From Rutpela maculata (Eukaryota > Arthropoda > Insecta > Coleoptera > Cerambycidae), in NCBI GenBank assembly GCA_936432065.2, contig OW386291.2:13927821-13991820 (forward strand): a DNA stretch of 64,000 nt. The letters are read 5' to 3'. Of this stretch, positions 21,599 through 33,312 are shown in pieces. Under the pieces are notes generated by a model. It did no database searches. It saw nothing but the letters and a program-made list of their open reading frames with translations, and had not been told where the DNA came from. The position numbers were made by a program, and so were the translations under genes. How positions within the stretch are numbered: the first letter of the stretch is position 1; the number at the start of each line of letters is the position of its first letter.

Positions 21599-24500
21599 TA
21601 GGGTGGCCCATCTTTTTCGAAATCGAATTTTTTTATTTCTCACCCCTGCAAATGGTTCCATTTGAAGAAAAAACAGTCCCCTCAAAATATTATTGAGGCA
21701 AATTGAAGGCAAGGGGTGCAGCAGAATGCATTATTATGCAATAATAAAAGTAAATGGAATTATTTACATTCTTTGGTTGATGCATTGTTTTTTTTTTAAT
21801 CAGCAACATTTATCTTTAGAATGACTAGTCAAGTCATACAAATATCAAAGACATTATCTGTTGTGACTATGACATGTGTCATACTACTGTAAATTCGTAG
21901 TCTAAGAAAACTAGACTAGAAGTTTTTGAAATAAAACTCTCGTTTTCTTTGTGTACTTTATTATGAAACGTTTTTTTCATACATAGTACCAAATACTATC
22001 CTAAATCTACAAGACATATAGTAATAAAAACAATATTTTTTGCACTAGGCCAAAGCATGCGACAGGGTTTCTTTTTTACATTTGGAAACTGTGATTTATA
22101 ATCATTTACAACTTGGAGTAAAAACTGTTTTTGGTCTTCATTTTTTGTTAAAATGTCATTATAGTCAGTAATAAGTTTGATTCCTCTCTGAGCGGCATCA
22201 TTTACAACTTTAATTTTGTTTACAATATTGAAACATCGGGTATAACTTTCATTTTTCCTCCATGTTGTTGGATCATTTTCCAAAAATTCCATAGACAAAC
22301 CTAATTTTTGAAAAAACTGTTTAGTGTTCTCGCATATGAAGTCCTGAATTTCCTTGTTTTCAACGTCAGTAATGTTACTAATCATAAGTCGTTTAATACC
22401 CTCTTGATTTGGTGCTTTCCTATTCAAAGTTTTAACCATTTCTCTTTTAGTGGTAACTGAAATATCGTCATCAAAGAAAGATAAGCCAACATTTACTGAA
22501 TTAAGGTACCACAAATGGTTCACTATTTTCCTACTTGCGGCTTGAGATATTTCTTTGTCAATATTTTGATAATTAATGAGTTCTTTACAAAAGTCTAAGT
22601 CATGAAGCGGTGCTTTACTAGCAAATGACGCTGTAAACCAGGCCTTTACATAAACCTTTACAATAAAGAGACATATATCTTCAATACCTATTTTTTCTTT
22701 TTTAGTTAGTTGGAACTGATCTTGGAAAAAAAATATTTTTAGACAGTAAATGGCTTTGGCCATCCAACGTGCATGATGAAATGCCCCTGGTTGATAGAAT
22801 GTCGTGTGAGTGGGCTCTTCTTCAACAAAAAGTTTAGAAAGCATTAAAAATTCTTTATAATCATCACGAGGCTGTTGCAAAGTTAAAGCTGCATTTAGAA
22901 ACTTTACAATTTCGGCTTTAACTGGTTGTAAAATGTGTTTAATTTTTGATTCCTGAAATCCAGTTTTTAGTTTATTTTGATCTATTTTAGGCAAAAATTC
23001 CCTAAAACGTTTAAATAGTGGCACATTTGGACCAGATGAGGAAAGCATTTTTGTGTCAAACACACTTCTCAAAACCACTTCAAAAATATGATGTCTACAA
23101 GGAAAATATAGAATATCTCTTTCTAATTTTTGTTGCAATAGTGTGGCTGCCCCATTTATATAACCCATATTTGATGCTGTTGTATCACAACACAAAGCTA
23201 TTACCTTTTCGTCCAAATTCCATTCACAAAGCACATCATAAACTGCTTCAGTCTGTTCTCTTCCAGTTGAATTGGGCAAAGCTGGTACTCCAAGTAGTTG
23301 TTCAATATCTCCACTAGTAACTAAGATAGCAAGTCTATCGATATTTCTCATTCCAGTGAGAGAAGGTAAAAGTTTTCCATCCCAATGGAATTCAGAATTA
23401 CCGAAGGCAGTTTTTAATATTTCAGCTCTTTCTTCGCGGATGCGTTGTCTAGAGCGCTGAAGTGTGGTTCTGCTGATGGACAAAGATGTGGTGTCATGTC
23501 CTAGTGCTTCTGCTACTGCCGTCAAAATATGGACTCCATACCTGTCGCTTATTTTGCCAGCATCAAATGCAGCGGCTATTTTTGGTGTGATGATGTTACA
23601 TGTTCCATACAATCTCCTCTTTTTTGGCTGTGACGGGCCAGGCTGGTCTTGTAACAACTCTTCTTGGGCTTCGATTATTTCATCTTCATTTTCGTTGGAG
23701 TCGGCTGAATTACTACTTGATGATGGGCAGGTGACTGTTTCCTCTAATCTAGCTTTTTCTTGTTGACTTCGTTGCATTCGTTCGGATAATTTCTGTAATT
23801 TCTCCTCAGCTGATTTTTCTTGAGAAGCAAGTTGGTAATCAATACCATGCATAAATACAGGACGTCCCTTTTTTCTTTGGTTAATTAAAAACTGCTTATC
23901 TTCATCTATTTTCATCAACTCCAATGCATTTGCATGAGAAATGTCAAAAAGATCGTCCAATTTTTCAACGAAATTTTTTCTTTACCTCCCGTACTGGCCC
24001 TTTTAGCCGATGTTTGTAAGTTCCTCCACTCTGCATAAAGTTTATCTAGTTGTTTAACACAATGAAAATCCTGACGTGTCGGAATGCGAGCTTTATCCAA
24101 AAAAACTGACACCTCTTTTATTGTTAATTTAGCACTTTCATGTACACTTAGCTTCACTTCACGAATGTTATAAAAGAGCACTTGTAATACTTGTCTATTA
24201 GACGGCAATTTATTGCCAATGATTTGTGACGAATAGTGTCCAACTAAGTAAATGAAAGTATCCTTTCGTAAGGATCTAACATCAGCCATCGTTAAATGTT
24301 TTTTCAAAAAGGAACGTATGCTAGAACTTATAATGTCACCACTGTAAAACACAATTGCAAACTGACATAAAAACCTACCGTAGGTGCATTATATTTCCAA
24401 ACTTCCAAAACAAATAATTTCTAGGAAATAATTACACCAATAAAACATTATGAGAAAAGAGGTAGATATTTGTATTTTAAGTAAAATTTAAGTGTATTAC

Positions 24501-24654
24501 CGTAATTTCTACCTGAATGCGGCACGGGTTACCGTTCACCGAATTATCTGAAACTTTGACATAAATTATTCCTAGTATAATAGTATATTTTCGTGGGGTG
24601 AGACTTAAAAAATACGCAAAAAAAATTCACCCCCTATAGAGATGGGCCACCCTA
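21599..24654 (-). mobile_element. hAT-like DNA transposon (3,056 bp) with perfect 8-bp TSD
   Basis: The 15-bp terminal inverted repeats are TAGGGTGGCCCATCT on the left and AGATGGGCCACCCTA in the plus sense on the right. Target duplication atcaacac is perfect (21591-21598 and 24655-24662). It interrupts the right arm of the outer element, whose sequence resumes exactly after the second duplication. One long transposase gene lies on the minus strand with a single frameshift. Little decay suggests a fairly young insertion. Confidence 0.93.
21996..24352 (-). pseudogene. hAT-like transposase, one frameshift from intact
   Basis: Two overlapping minus-strand frames, 24352-23915 (145 codons) and 23960-21996 (654 codons), form one protein of about 790 residues. 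The frame changes in a run of six A at 23974-23979. In the second frame (numbered from its first Met) there is a charged low-complexity linker (about 50-115), then FHWDGKLLPSL (D194), CCDTTASN (D259), FPCRHH (287-291), an ARWMAKAIY block near 405 and a long helical C-terminal half. The D..D..C-x-H order and the 8-bp target duplication fit hAT-type transposases. I recognise the family only as an uncharacterised, transposon-encoded insect protein. The stop at 21996 looks natural. Confidence 0.75.
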
Positions 24655-25193
24655 ATCAACACTTTTAACCCTAATCTGTTCATAACCCATTTTTACCGTT
24701 TTCGAGATAAATGCCTGCAAATTATAATATTATTATTATTATTATTAATTTTTTTCAGTTTATTTTTTTTTTGTTATGGTAATAATATAAAGTTATATTA
24801 CACGCCTTGCAATAATTGTCAAAGTTATTTCCTCTAAATGATTTACCCATATGTGAATTTCCATGTGTTCTTAATTTTGGACTCATTTGTCTGTAAAATG
24901 GTAACTCCTATCAAAATATTGTATAGAAACAAAATCGTAGAAAATTTTATGCACGTTCTTTTGTGAAAAAGGTTTTTGTCCATCTTTTTTAGTTTTTGTG
25001 TTAAATGGCAAAAACAACATTGGCAAGAGTTTTTTTTTAATATATGGCCGCCATTTTAAAAGTGCAGCCTTTTTTTTCTTGGGGACGTGTCTAAAATTGT
25101 TCCTTAGGCTTTAATCTTTATGAAAAACATTGTCCTCAATGATTGGGGAGGGGGGGGTGGTGGTGGTGCACGTACAGTTAGGGCAGGCTCCCG
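24655..25193 (-). repeat. Right arm of the outer element
   Basis: Read on the minus strand from 25193: CGGGAGCCTGCCCTAACTGT, a CCACC/CCCC tract, TTTTTCATAAAGATT, AAAATGGCGGCC, then the region shared with 20885-21200 and 16438-16625, including an AAT repeat near 24722-24745. This is the only arm that still reaches the outer end on this side. Confidence 0.8.
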
Positions 25194-25195
25194 TA

Positions 25196-25560
25196 GAATT
25201 GAATTCATGAAAAAAGAAGCCGAAAAACTACAATGAATATGGAAGATGATGTTACATACCTAAGTGCAATGGATTCGGTAAGGGAATTCCCCAATATGAT
25301 GGAGAGAAAAAGAGCTCCTTATCTTCAAAATGTTAATCAATCTCTCTTATAATTAATTTACAAGCAAAATAAGATTTGTGCATTTAAACCTAAGTATATT
25401 TAATTACAAAAGTTAACGACATTTGGACCGTTTGTGGATCGGAGAAAATATTCTTAGAGATACATAAAATTACCAACTGACCACCGACTTCTGCACATAG
25501 TTCCACTCCAGCTCTTGACTATTTCGAATTTGATTTAGTGGTATATCCGCAATATTACCT
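25196..25560. other. Non-coding DNA
   Basis: AT-rich sequence between the outer element and family 2 copy 1. No gene or repeat was recognised. Confidence 0.45.
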
Positions 25561-26083
25561 CTTATTATACTCTTCGCAAAAACGAAGACTATATTGTATT
25601 TGATCGGCACATTTCTAAAATCGTAAATATCGCTCGTAGAGAAAAAATTTTCATATCATTGTATTAGTGAACGAATTCTGAACAACTTTCAAAATGTCCG
25701 TCTGTCCGTCCGTCCGTCCGTCACGTTTCTTGTAAGCACGATAACTTAAGAAAGAAAAGTCCGATTGTATTGAAATTTAGAAAGTAAGTTAGTGTTAGCT
25801 AGAGGAAGAACCCTATTGTTTTTGAAGAAAATCTATTAGTAAATAAAAAAGTTATTAATCATTTAATTAAAAAAAAAATATTCTCTTAATTTTTGTCGCT
25901 TGCACTAACATGGAAATCTTGCGAGATATTATTTCCATAATAATTTTTTTTTTACGAAGTTTACTAATATGTATTTCATAGAAGTGAAATATGGATGGAT
26001 GTCGAAAGATATATATCACAGGCAATCAATTTTTGTAGCAATAGGTGGTGGCGCAGCGGCTAAAGCTTTGCTTTGCTTGCAAT

Positions 26084-26615
26084 TTCGATCGGGAGTCAAC
26101 AAATTTCAATCAAACGGTGCATGAAGTATTCGGGGGTTAACTTGGACAAACGACTGACGTTTAACATCCACATTAACGAGACTATACGTAAGGTCTACTT
26201 CATGTCCAGGAGTCTGTACCCGCTCCTAGCCAGGGGTAGCGGACTTAACCGACAAAATAAAAAACTGTTGTACACAATGGTGATCAGGCCGGCAATCACA
26301 TACTCGGCGCCGGTGTGGTGCAGCATACCGGCCACGACAATGAGAAAACTTAAAGCGTTAGAACACAAATTTATGCGCCTCATCTCTGGTTCAGACAAGT
26401 ACACCTCCCTCAGAGATTTATACGCACGATATCACGACATAATCCCACTAGCGGACTACGTCCAAGAAATCTTCCAGAAATTCTATCAATTCAAACTGGG
26501 CGATAGTCCGCTTACCCGCAACATAACCCGAATTAGACAGCATAATGCCATACTTTTCGATATAAGACACCCCCTACCATACCAGACGTTGCCTATTTTC
26601 CGGCAACTCCCTTAG
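26084..26615 (+). pseudogene. Jockey-like RT C-terminal third, copy 2
   Basis: An open frame reads ISIKRCMKYSGVNLDKRLTF, then NKKLLYTMVIRPAITYSAPV, and ends PIFRQLP with a stop at 26613-26615. It is nearly collinear with the frame at 8877-9449, with substitutions such as MKYSG for VKYLG at the usually conserved KYLG motif. Palm motifs and endonuclease are absent through 5' truncation. The first codons before 26084 in the open frame come from the tRNA-like target. Confidence 0.88.
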
Positions 26616-27218
26616 CCAAACTTTCCACTACTACAACTTATCACTATCCTAAACTTTGTCCTTTCTCTACTTACATCTTTAATATTTTTCTATTCCCTCT
26701 CTGTTTGTTTATTTTGTTCTCGTTCATCCTTTTCTGTTCTTTTGTCCATTTTTGTCTCCAAATTCCATTTAGGCCGATAAATTTATAAAAATCCTAACTC
26801 TTTTAATCCTTAACTTTCATTTCACCACATTTTCTTGGCAGGAAGACCACCAGGGTGGAATTGCTTCGAACGGGTTTTTTCGTTGAGTTTTGTTTTCCCG
26901 TGCCAGCAACCAAAATTTCAAAATGTTCGCGCTCGTGTTGTGCGCGAAATCGATAATTTTATTGTGCTATTTTAGTTATTTTTAGATATTTTCATATATC
27001 ATGTTTTTTAAAAGTTATTGTTAGTTTTAAGTTTATACCTTTTAAACAGGAGCTCTAACCCCCTAACTAACTATTGTTTAGTCAAACCGGACCTGCGCCG
27101 CCCAGCCTTACACTCACCACGGCGCTGCGCGCTGTGTATATCTGACTGGCTCCGGGACAGTTTCCGGGAAGACACATTTATAATTTAATTTAAATAAAGT
27201 ATTGTTTGATTTGATTTT
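26084..27218 (+). mobile_element. Jockey-like non-LTR element, copy 2
   Basis: A 5'-truncated copy of the family at 8305-9449, in plus orientation. It ends in a GTTTGATTTGATTT tail. The target duplication is slightly diverged: gctttgcttgcaat (26070-26083) versus gctttgcgttgcaat (27219-27233). Confidence 0.85.
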
Positions 27219-27480
27219 GCTTTGCGTTGCAATCCAAAGGTCCCGTGTTCGAATCCCACAGGTTGGATATTTTTTTTTCATTTTTTTTTTCATACAATTT
27301 TTTTCACAATAAAGATGATATCACAAAATTTAGGATGTACAAAAACTAACATTATTTACAAGAAAACTGCGAAGAGTATCCTGTAGAATGTATAACAATT
27401 ATATATAAAAAGCTCAGTAAATTGGCGAAGAGTACGTTTTTAGCTTGTTTTATCTTTTAAGAGATGGACTCTATTATTAA

Positions 27481-27960
27481 TCATGTGGACATACATTTTT
27501 TGTTTAAGATACCTCGACAAATAAAAATCCATGTTCTTGAGAACAGAGCTCCTAGGTGGCCAAGGTATCGGTCCGTATCCTCATTTATTTGATTATTTAA
27601 CCGTTGACGAACAATGAGAATGGAATGAGGTGGACATTCATCTTGTTGGAAGTACAATTTTATTTGACTTGTTGGGGGTAAATTATTCATACAATCAAGG
27701 AAAAATGTACTGAAGATCTAAATATATGAATATTGATTTAAATTTTGCTGAAGAAACTACGGTCCAATGATTCCAGAATATGTGATTGCACACCAAATAT
27801 TGACTTTTCGAATATTGTCTCCTACACTGTATACGATGGAATTTGGATTATCGCTGCTCCAACTGTCCCATTAGTACAGAAGGTTGCTTCATCGGAAGAG
27901 ATTATGTTTTCAACAAGACTATCTTGAAACCGGAAACTATTTTGATTTGGCGCTGCTCGG
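27481..27960 (-). pseudogene. Mariner transposase relic
   Basis: Minus strand: NIISSDEATFCTNGTV (about 27912-27868) corresponds to the first catalytic Asp block (FSDEATF). After several breaks, YFQQDECPPHS (about 27650) corresponds to the second Asp block, followed by DRYLGHLG-like sequence (NRWIGRGG region). The third Asp block is not clear. Upstream sequence to about 27960 fits the preceding region. It has multiple stops and shifts and is older than the copy at 10554-11598. Confidence 0.68.
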
Positions 27961-28492
27961 AAAAATAGTCGTCTTAATGACAGAAATCAGTATACCAAAT
28001 TACAAAACTGTTTCACTAATAGCCGTTTTCTAAGGGTGTTTACTGTGTTTAACGCTATACTATAATTTGACCCCATTATACAGGTAATTCACATTTATTT
28101 GCTTCAATATTGACCTTTGGGAGGCGGCCATACCTTTGATCTCTCATCAACCATAGAAGTCAAATCTGACTTCCCTCTACATCTAAATATAAACATACTC
28201 ACTATAGTAAAATTTTTATATTTTCCTCATTAAAAGCACAACTGGTGTGGTTATCAGCTGTATACTATGAAATCTCCGTTTTATCGTGTCATTTTTATCA
28301 GCTCCATAGTTTACCGCTGATTGAGATAAACTTTTATTCGACTTGTAGTAGATAATTTAATTAATTAGATTAGTATTGATTGCTTTAGATTCATGTACAA
28401 AATATATATATACGGAATTACACTAATTTGTTTTATGCATAGGCGGCTATATTTATCAGCACATTTTATGGCGTAAACCGTAGTTTATTTAT
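27961..28492. other. Non-coding AT-rich DNA
   Basis: No gene or named repeat. Short frames here lack domains. Confidence 0.45.
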
Positions 28493-28500
28493 CTGAAAAG

Positions 28501-29182
28501 CAGTGTTGCCAACAGAGCTTTCTAAAATTCTCCGTCCACTGCCTTAAAATTCTCCGCAAATCTTTCATACAACAAAAATTATATTGACCATTTGTTTGTT
28601 TCTCAATATGTAATCCATTATTAATTTGCACAAATCGATATTTTAATTCATCAGTGATGAATTAATAAAACCTGGTTGGGATGAATCATCCGAACCAGGT
28701 TTGGAGCACGCTTAAGATCATTGGTAGACAACCGGCCTCAGTTAACCGTTAGCGTAACTGAATTCGCAAGAGGTGCCTTGCCAATTTTTTTTTTCCATAT
28801 TTTCTCCTCCCCCTCTCTCATCAGACATATGAGATTTGAATAAAACATATTTTTCACTCATCAATGTTGACACCGGAACAAATTTTTTTTTTTCGATTTC
28901 TCACCCACCCCCCCTCGCTCATCAATTATTAAACCTGGATTTTTTTGTTTAATGTCCCGCATTAGCAAGATTCAGATATGGTCTCTTTACGTAAACTACT
29001 AAACTGCAAGAAAACAGAAAACTACATTATTTTGTTATTTGTTGTAATAAAGATATAATTTTAAATTTTGTCATCCTATATTCTCCGCTAATTCTCCGTC
29101 AAATAGACATTCTCCGCCATATTCTCCGCAGGCAGTCAAATTCTCCGAAAAGCTGAGAATTCTCCGGCAATTGGCAACACTG
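28501..29182. mobile_element. hAT-type non-autonomous element with perfect 8-bp TSD
   Basis: Terminal repeats are CAGTGTTGCCAA and its inverted copy TTGGCAACACTG, with ctgaaaag duplicated exactly (28493-28500 and 29183-29190). The subterminal regions carry many ATTCTCCG motifs, at least two near the left end and six near the right, likely transposase-binding repeats. The centre contains a hairpin (AAACCTGGTT with AACCAGGTTT, near 28668-28702). It has no coding sequence; length is 682 bp. Confidence 0.92.
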
Positions 29183-29919
29183 CTGAAAAGAGAAATGTAA
29201 TTCGACCATACTTCTACCACAGAGTAACATATTTGTGCTTTTACTATCAATCCAGTAAGATCTACCTACTATATTAAATAATATACAGGGTGATTAAAAA
29301 TAAACGTATCCTTTCAAGAACGCAATCATCAGAGGCGTAGCGATGCACGGGCAATTCGGGCAGTTGCCCGGGGCTCCGGGATTTTAGACCCCCCTCCAGG
29401 TCCCACGAAATATTAATGTAGCATTATTTTCGTATTCGCAGCGCAGCGATGTGATTTCGTCGCAATATTAATAACAATATCGGCAAATTCTTAGTAACTT
29501 CGTCATGCTAAATAACAATATAAAAAGCAAAAGTTCAAGTTGGCTCTGGTTTTCCCAATACAGGTAATGAAGTGTAACGCAGGTATAGGGGTCTACAGAC
29601 GATCCAGCTGCTGGGACCCGACGTTGTCGGTACGCTTTGAAGATAATTGGAATTCCAGTGGACCAGTTCACTTTTACGAATGAGTTCAAAGCATGCCGAC
29701 GAGGCTGGCTCCCTGCCGCTGGATCGTGTGTAGACCTCTTATAAACCCTAGTTTATGGGCGGTCCTATCACAAATAACAGGTAGAATTAGAATTAGACAT
29801 ACTAACTACGTACCTCTTTATTTGTCACTAAAACTAATATTCATTCTTAGGTAGTCGTATTTGTATCTTGTGCATGATAAGCGTTCATTTTCGAAAGTAA
29901 ATAGTGCTATTTTGAAAAT

Positions 29920-31591
29920 ATGCCACGAGATTGTGTAAATACACCTAATAACTTTTGTTATATTTGTGAAGTGACTTGAGCATCAAAAACGTAATTTTAC
30001 TCCCAAAATTAAGAACGCGTACCAGTTGTATTTTGGTTGTACAATTGGAGATGAAGACAAAAAATGGGCACCTCATATATGTTGCAGCAATTGTGCGAAC
30101 AATCTTTGCAGTTGGCTAAATGGAAGAGGACGTTCAATGGCTTTTGCTGTGCCCATGATCTGGCCAGAACCTACAGATCATGTTACCGATTGTTATTTTT
30201 GCGTGATACCTCCTATTAGAAAGGGTATTAACAAGAAAAAATGATGGTAATACAATACCCCAATTTACCATCTGCCATTCGCCCGGTTCTCCATAGTGAT
30301 GAACTACCTATTCCTAATCCACCTCAAGAATACAGCCTTGATTCTGCCGAAGAATCGGATGATAATGTAGATGACGACTTAGTCCAGCCATCAACATCAC
30401 AAGATCCCGATTTCTCTCCCGAAGTGTCCGGTGGTGAACCACATAAAATTAATCAACGCGAATTAAGAGACCTTGATCTGTCTAAGGCAAAAGCGGAGCT
30501 TTTAGCATCTCGATTACAACAATGGAATTTACTATAAGAAAATGTTAAAGTTTCCATGTATCGAAGTCGTCAAAAAGATGTTATACCTTTTTTCAAAATG
30601 GAAAATGATTTGGTTGCCTGCAAGGACATTGGCGGTTTAATGAGTGCTTTACACATTCCCCATGATCCTAGTGATTTTATTGACGCCTCGAAACTTAGTC
30701 TAAAAGCTGTGTTATTCCACAATGGAAATAAATTGCCATTAATTCCAATCGCCCATGCTGTCCACATGGAGGAAAATTACAGTAACATGAATGTATTGCT
30801 ACAAACTATAGAATATAACAAGTATAAGTGGCAGATTTGTGTAGACTTAAAAGTGATAGCTATCTTACTTGGTATGCAGCAACGGTATACCAAATATTGC
30901 TGTTTTCTTTGTGGGTGGGACAGTCGAGCGCGATTAGAACATTACAAAAGACAAATTTGGCCGCCAAGACTGGGTTTTGAACCAGGAGAAAAAAATGTTG
31001 CTAACATCCCATTAATTGATTCACAAAAGGTAATACTGCCACCATTCCACATAAAACTGGGGGCTTATGAAAAACTTGGTAAAAGCAATGGACAAAGAAG
31101 GACGTGCTTTCAGTTATTTAAAACAAAAATTTCCCAGACTTAGTAATGCGAAAATTAAAGAGGGAATTTTTGTGGGTCCTCAAATTAAGAACCTTTTCAA
31201 AGATGCTGAATTTGACAACATTCTAGAAGGTAATGAAAAAGCTGCTTGGAATTCCTTTAAAATGGTAGCAACACATTTTCTCGGTAACAAAAGAGCAGAA
31301 AACTATAGAGACCTTGTTGGGAATCTTCTTTCTTGCTACCAGAAATTAGGATGCAATATGTCATTAAAAGTCCACTTTCTACATTAACACCTAGATTACT
31401 TCCCAGAAAACTGTGGTGCAGTAAATGATGAGCATGGAGAGAGATTAGACCAGGATATTAGAAATATGGAAAAAAGATATCAGGGCAAATGGACTTCTGC
31501 GATGTTGGCAGACTACTTTTGGACATGTATAAGAGATGCTCCAGAAGTAACTGATAAGAGACGGACTAAGAAGCGCAAGAAGAATAATTAA
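29920..31591 (+). pseudogene. Decayed gene of an uncharacterised hAT-borne family
   Basis: From ATG at 29920 the protein begins MPRDCVNTPNNFCYIC. After a break come LYFGCTIGDEDKKWAPHICC and CANNLCSWLNGRGRSMAF, then MIWPEPTDHVTDCYFC, QYPNLPSAIRP, an acidic linker and ELRDLDLSKAKAELLASRL. Next come LKAVLFHNGNKLPLIPIAHA, KYCCFLCGWDSRARLEHYK, ILPPFHIKLG, IFVGPQIKNLF, LGCNMSLKVHFLH and DYFPENCGAV..DIRNMEKRYQGKW, with a stop at 31589-31591. I recognise this as a widespread uncharacterised arthropod and invertebrate family. The N-terminal Cys pairs look like a zinc-binding region. Frame changes near 29970, 30240, 30540, 31060 and 31390 disable it. The hAT-type ends suggest it is that element's transposase or an accessory protein. 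Confidence 0.72.
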
Positions 31592-32104
31592 TTTTCTGAT
31601 TAAAGGGCTTATATTCTGTTTAAATATATAGTATATAACATGTATTTGAAATATATATCAAAATGGCAAATATTTTTTCGCATGATATAATTAATTGCTT
31701 TTTTTTATTAAAATTATACCATAATATGTGAGTTAGGTTAGTTATTACAATTTTTAGGGCCAATAAATTTTTTTTATGACTATGTTAGACGTAGCTGGGA
31801 CCAAAACACTGCAAATAAGTGGTTTTGGTTAACGATACAAAATAAAAGTTAAAATTTGTAGGTGTGTGATAATAATATCGTGTTCATTTGCATTGGCAGC
31901 GGTGTTGTTTCTACTGTACAGGGTGGACCAAATTAGATGGGATTTGGGTTTATCTCTAAAACTATGGCAAATAGACAAAAACCAATATGGGTGTCCTGAG
32001 CTCGATTTTCAAGAAACAAAACAACAAATAATGGCGCAAACTGCGATCGTCTATCTCTTTCGACTACCGAGCTACAGAGCGTTTTTGGAAAATGTTTCAT
32101 TTTT

Positions 32105-32165
32105 GGATGACCTCTATATCTCAAATACCAAGTGACACTTGGTAACTAAGATATAGAGGTCATCC
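32105..32165. repeat. 61-bp imperfect hairpin
   Basis: GGATGACCTCTATATCT pairs with AGATATAGAGGTCATCC, and TACCAAGTG pairs with CACTTGGTA, separated by small unpaired bulges. It is inside the hAT-like element and has no coding role. It may be the end of a nested MITE. Confidence 0.7.
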
Positions 32166-33277
32166 ACATTTTGAGTCGCCGGTAATTTCAATTAATTCAC
32201 TAACAATAGTGTATTATTTTCCTGGTAACATTCTTATGGTGTCCAATACAAAGAGAATTTCACAATAGTTTTCTTCACCATGTAGAAGTTAAATAAATAA
32301 TAGAAGCTACTAAAAAGATTGAAATATACTTTTTTTAATCGGTACAAAGCGTATTTTTGAAATGAAATATTTTTGCACCGATTTCAAATTGATGTTAGTT
32401 AATAAGGTGCAGTTCTTTGCTACTTTCCACCGATAAGTAGACAGATATTAGTTAATCTGAATGAAAGAGTGACCCTAAAAATAGCCCGTTTGTGGGTCCG
32501 CCAATTTTCGGTTAAGTTGTGGTCCAAATGATACCTTATGATAAGAAGTTAATCACACAAAAATATGAGGTTGAGCATAGGTTAAGATATAGGAGGTGAA
32601 TAGATTAGATTTGGTTGTATTTTATTATTGTAAAACATAATAAGGATAATAATAACAATGATAATAATATATAATAATAATACTTCATCCCCTTTACCAC
32701 GTCACGGTACTAATCTACAAAGAGGTTTTGCACTTTTTATGGCTTTTTTTTGTACTGTTTTTCTTTTTTCTGCTTTTTTGCTTATTAGTTTTTAATTTAT
32801 ATTTCATGAATTATTATTTCTGTATGGTCAATGATATGTTACATACATCGGGATTTGGCACATGTATTTCATGATACTGTGCAGTGCGCATAGCCCATGT
32901 ACACATTCTTTACCTGATTTTTGCTAATTACTTACCGCATTTGAAAATATTAACGTAATAAATAGCTTATAACCGTCTCCAAGAGCTTCCTTAAATAATG
33001 GTTATAACCGCATCGAAATCCTTTGAGTAATTTTTGAGTTTATCGCATTCAAATATAAAAATCGACGGTAGTTAAAGAAAAAGAAAGGAGAAGAAAAGAG
33101 AGAAAGAAAAAAAAACAAGAGATTTTATAAAGAAATTGATATTTTTCATTGAATTATCATCTTCACTCACTGTGCTATGTGATCACTTTGACCCTCTATA
33201 TATATTTCTTATGCTCAACACCAAATTTCTTTACGATTAATGTATCATTAAGACTATAAATCAATAAAAAATTTGCG

Positions 33278-33312
33278 GACCCCCAAACGGTTTTATAGCC
33301 CGTTTGGGGGTC
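33278..33312. repeat. Perfect 13-bp hairpin near hAT right end
   Basis: GACCCCCAAACGG (33278-33290) and CCGTTTGGGGGTC (33300-33312) flank a short AT loop. A related CCCGTTTGTGGGTC lies at about 32487. It could be a subterminal motif of the element. Confidence 0.6.

Larger units (their letters stand above)
15303..25193. mobile_element. TA-flanked element with long inverted ends, heavily nested
   Basis: The left end CGGGAGCCCACCCTAACTGT (15303) and the right end, inverted, CGGGAGCCTGCCCTAACTGT (25193) both continue into GTACGTGCACC. Both are flanked by TA (15301-15302 and 25194-25195). Similarity between the arms extends for about 250 bp, with TGTTTTTCATAAAGATT and ACACAAAAACT in both. The interior contains broken pieces of one gene family (15590-16437, 21157-21363 and 21481-21598 with 24655-24720). 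It also contains inserted gypsy, P-like and hAT elements. It may be one rearranged element or two partial copies that share outer ends. Confidence 0.65.
26046..27270 (+). other. tRNA-like module of family 2, split by insertion
   Basis: Box A-like TGGCGCAGCGGC (26049-26060) and box B-like TGTTCGAATCC (about 27245-27255) have tRNA-type spacing once the 1.1-kb insertion is removed. The middle part around TTGCAATCC corresponds to the anticodon arm and is where the Jockey-like copy entered. The fold is incomplete: acceptor arms do not pair well, so this is a tRNA-derived promoter unit, not a tRNA gene. Confidence 0.6.
25563..27435 (+). mobile_element. Family 2 element, copy 1, with Jockey-like insertion
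   Basis: The left end ATTATACTCTTCGC is followed by AAAAACGAAG (a terminal hairpin) and a GTCC/GTCT simple repeat near 25697-25725. Then come GATAACTTAAGAAAGAAAA, GTTAGCTAGAGGAAGAACCC, a tRNA-like module and the right end GGCGAAGAGTAC. The same order occurs, inverted in the window, at 41241-42910. Removing the retrotransposon (26084-27218) leaves an element of roughly 740 bp. It has no protein gene. Confidence 0.75.

Noticed and set aside
23018..23766. Plus-strand frames at 23.0-23.8 kb
   Set aside because: They lie antisense to the long hAT-like transposase frame, which has clear conserved motifs.
25690..25730. CRISPR-like array of GTCC units (also near 42730 and in the CTGT tracts)
   Set aside because: Four-base tandem microsatellites with no spacers, within eukaryotic repeats.
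26046..27270. A true tRNA gene interrupted by a retrotransposon
   Set aside because: Box A and box B are present but the acceptor stem does not pair, and the module recurs inside a mobile repeat at 41-42 kb.
29285..29329. Start of a mariner-type element (TACAGGGTGATTAAAAAT)
   Set aside because: The sequence looks like a Tc1/mariner-type end, but no inverted partner was found after the hAT, so no element is called.
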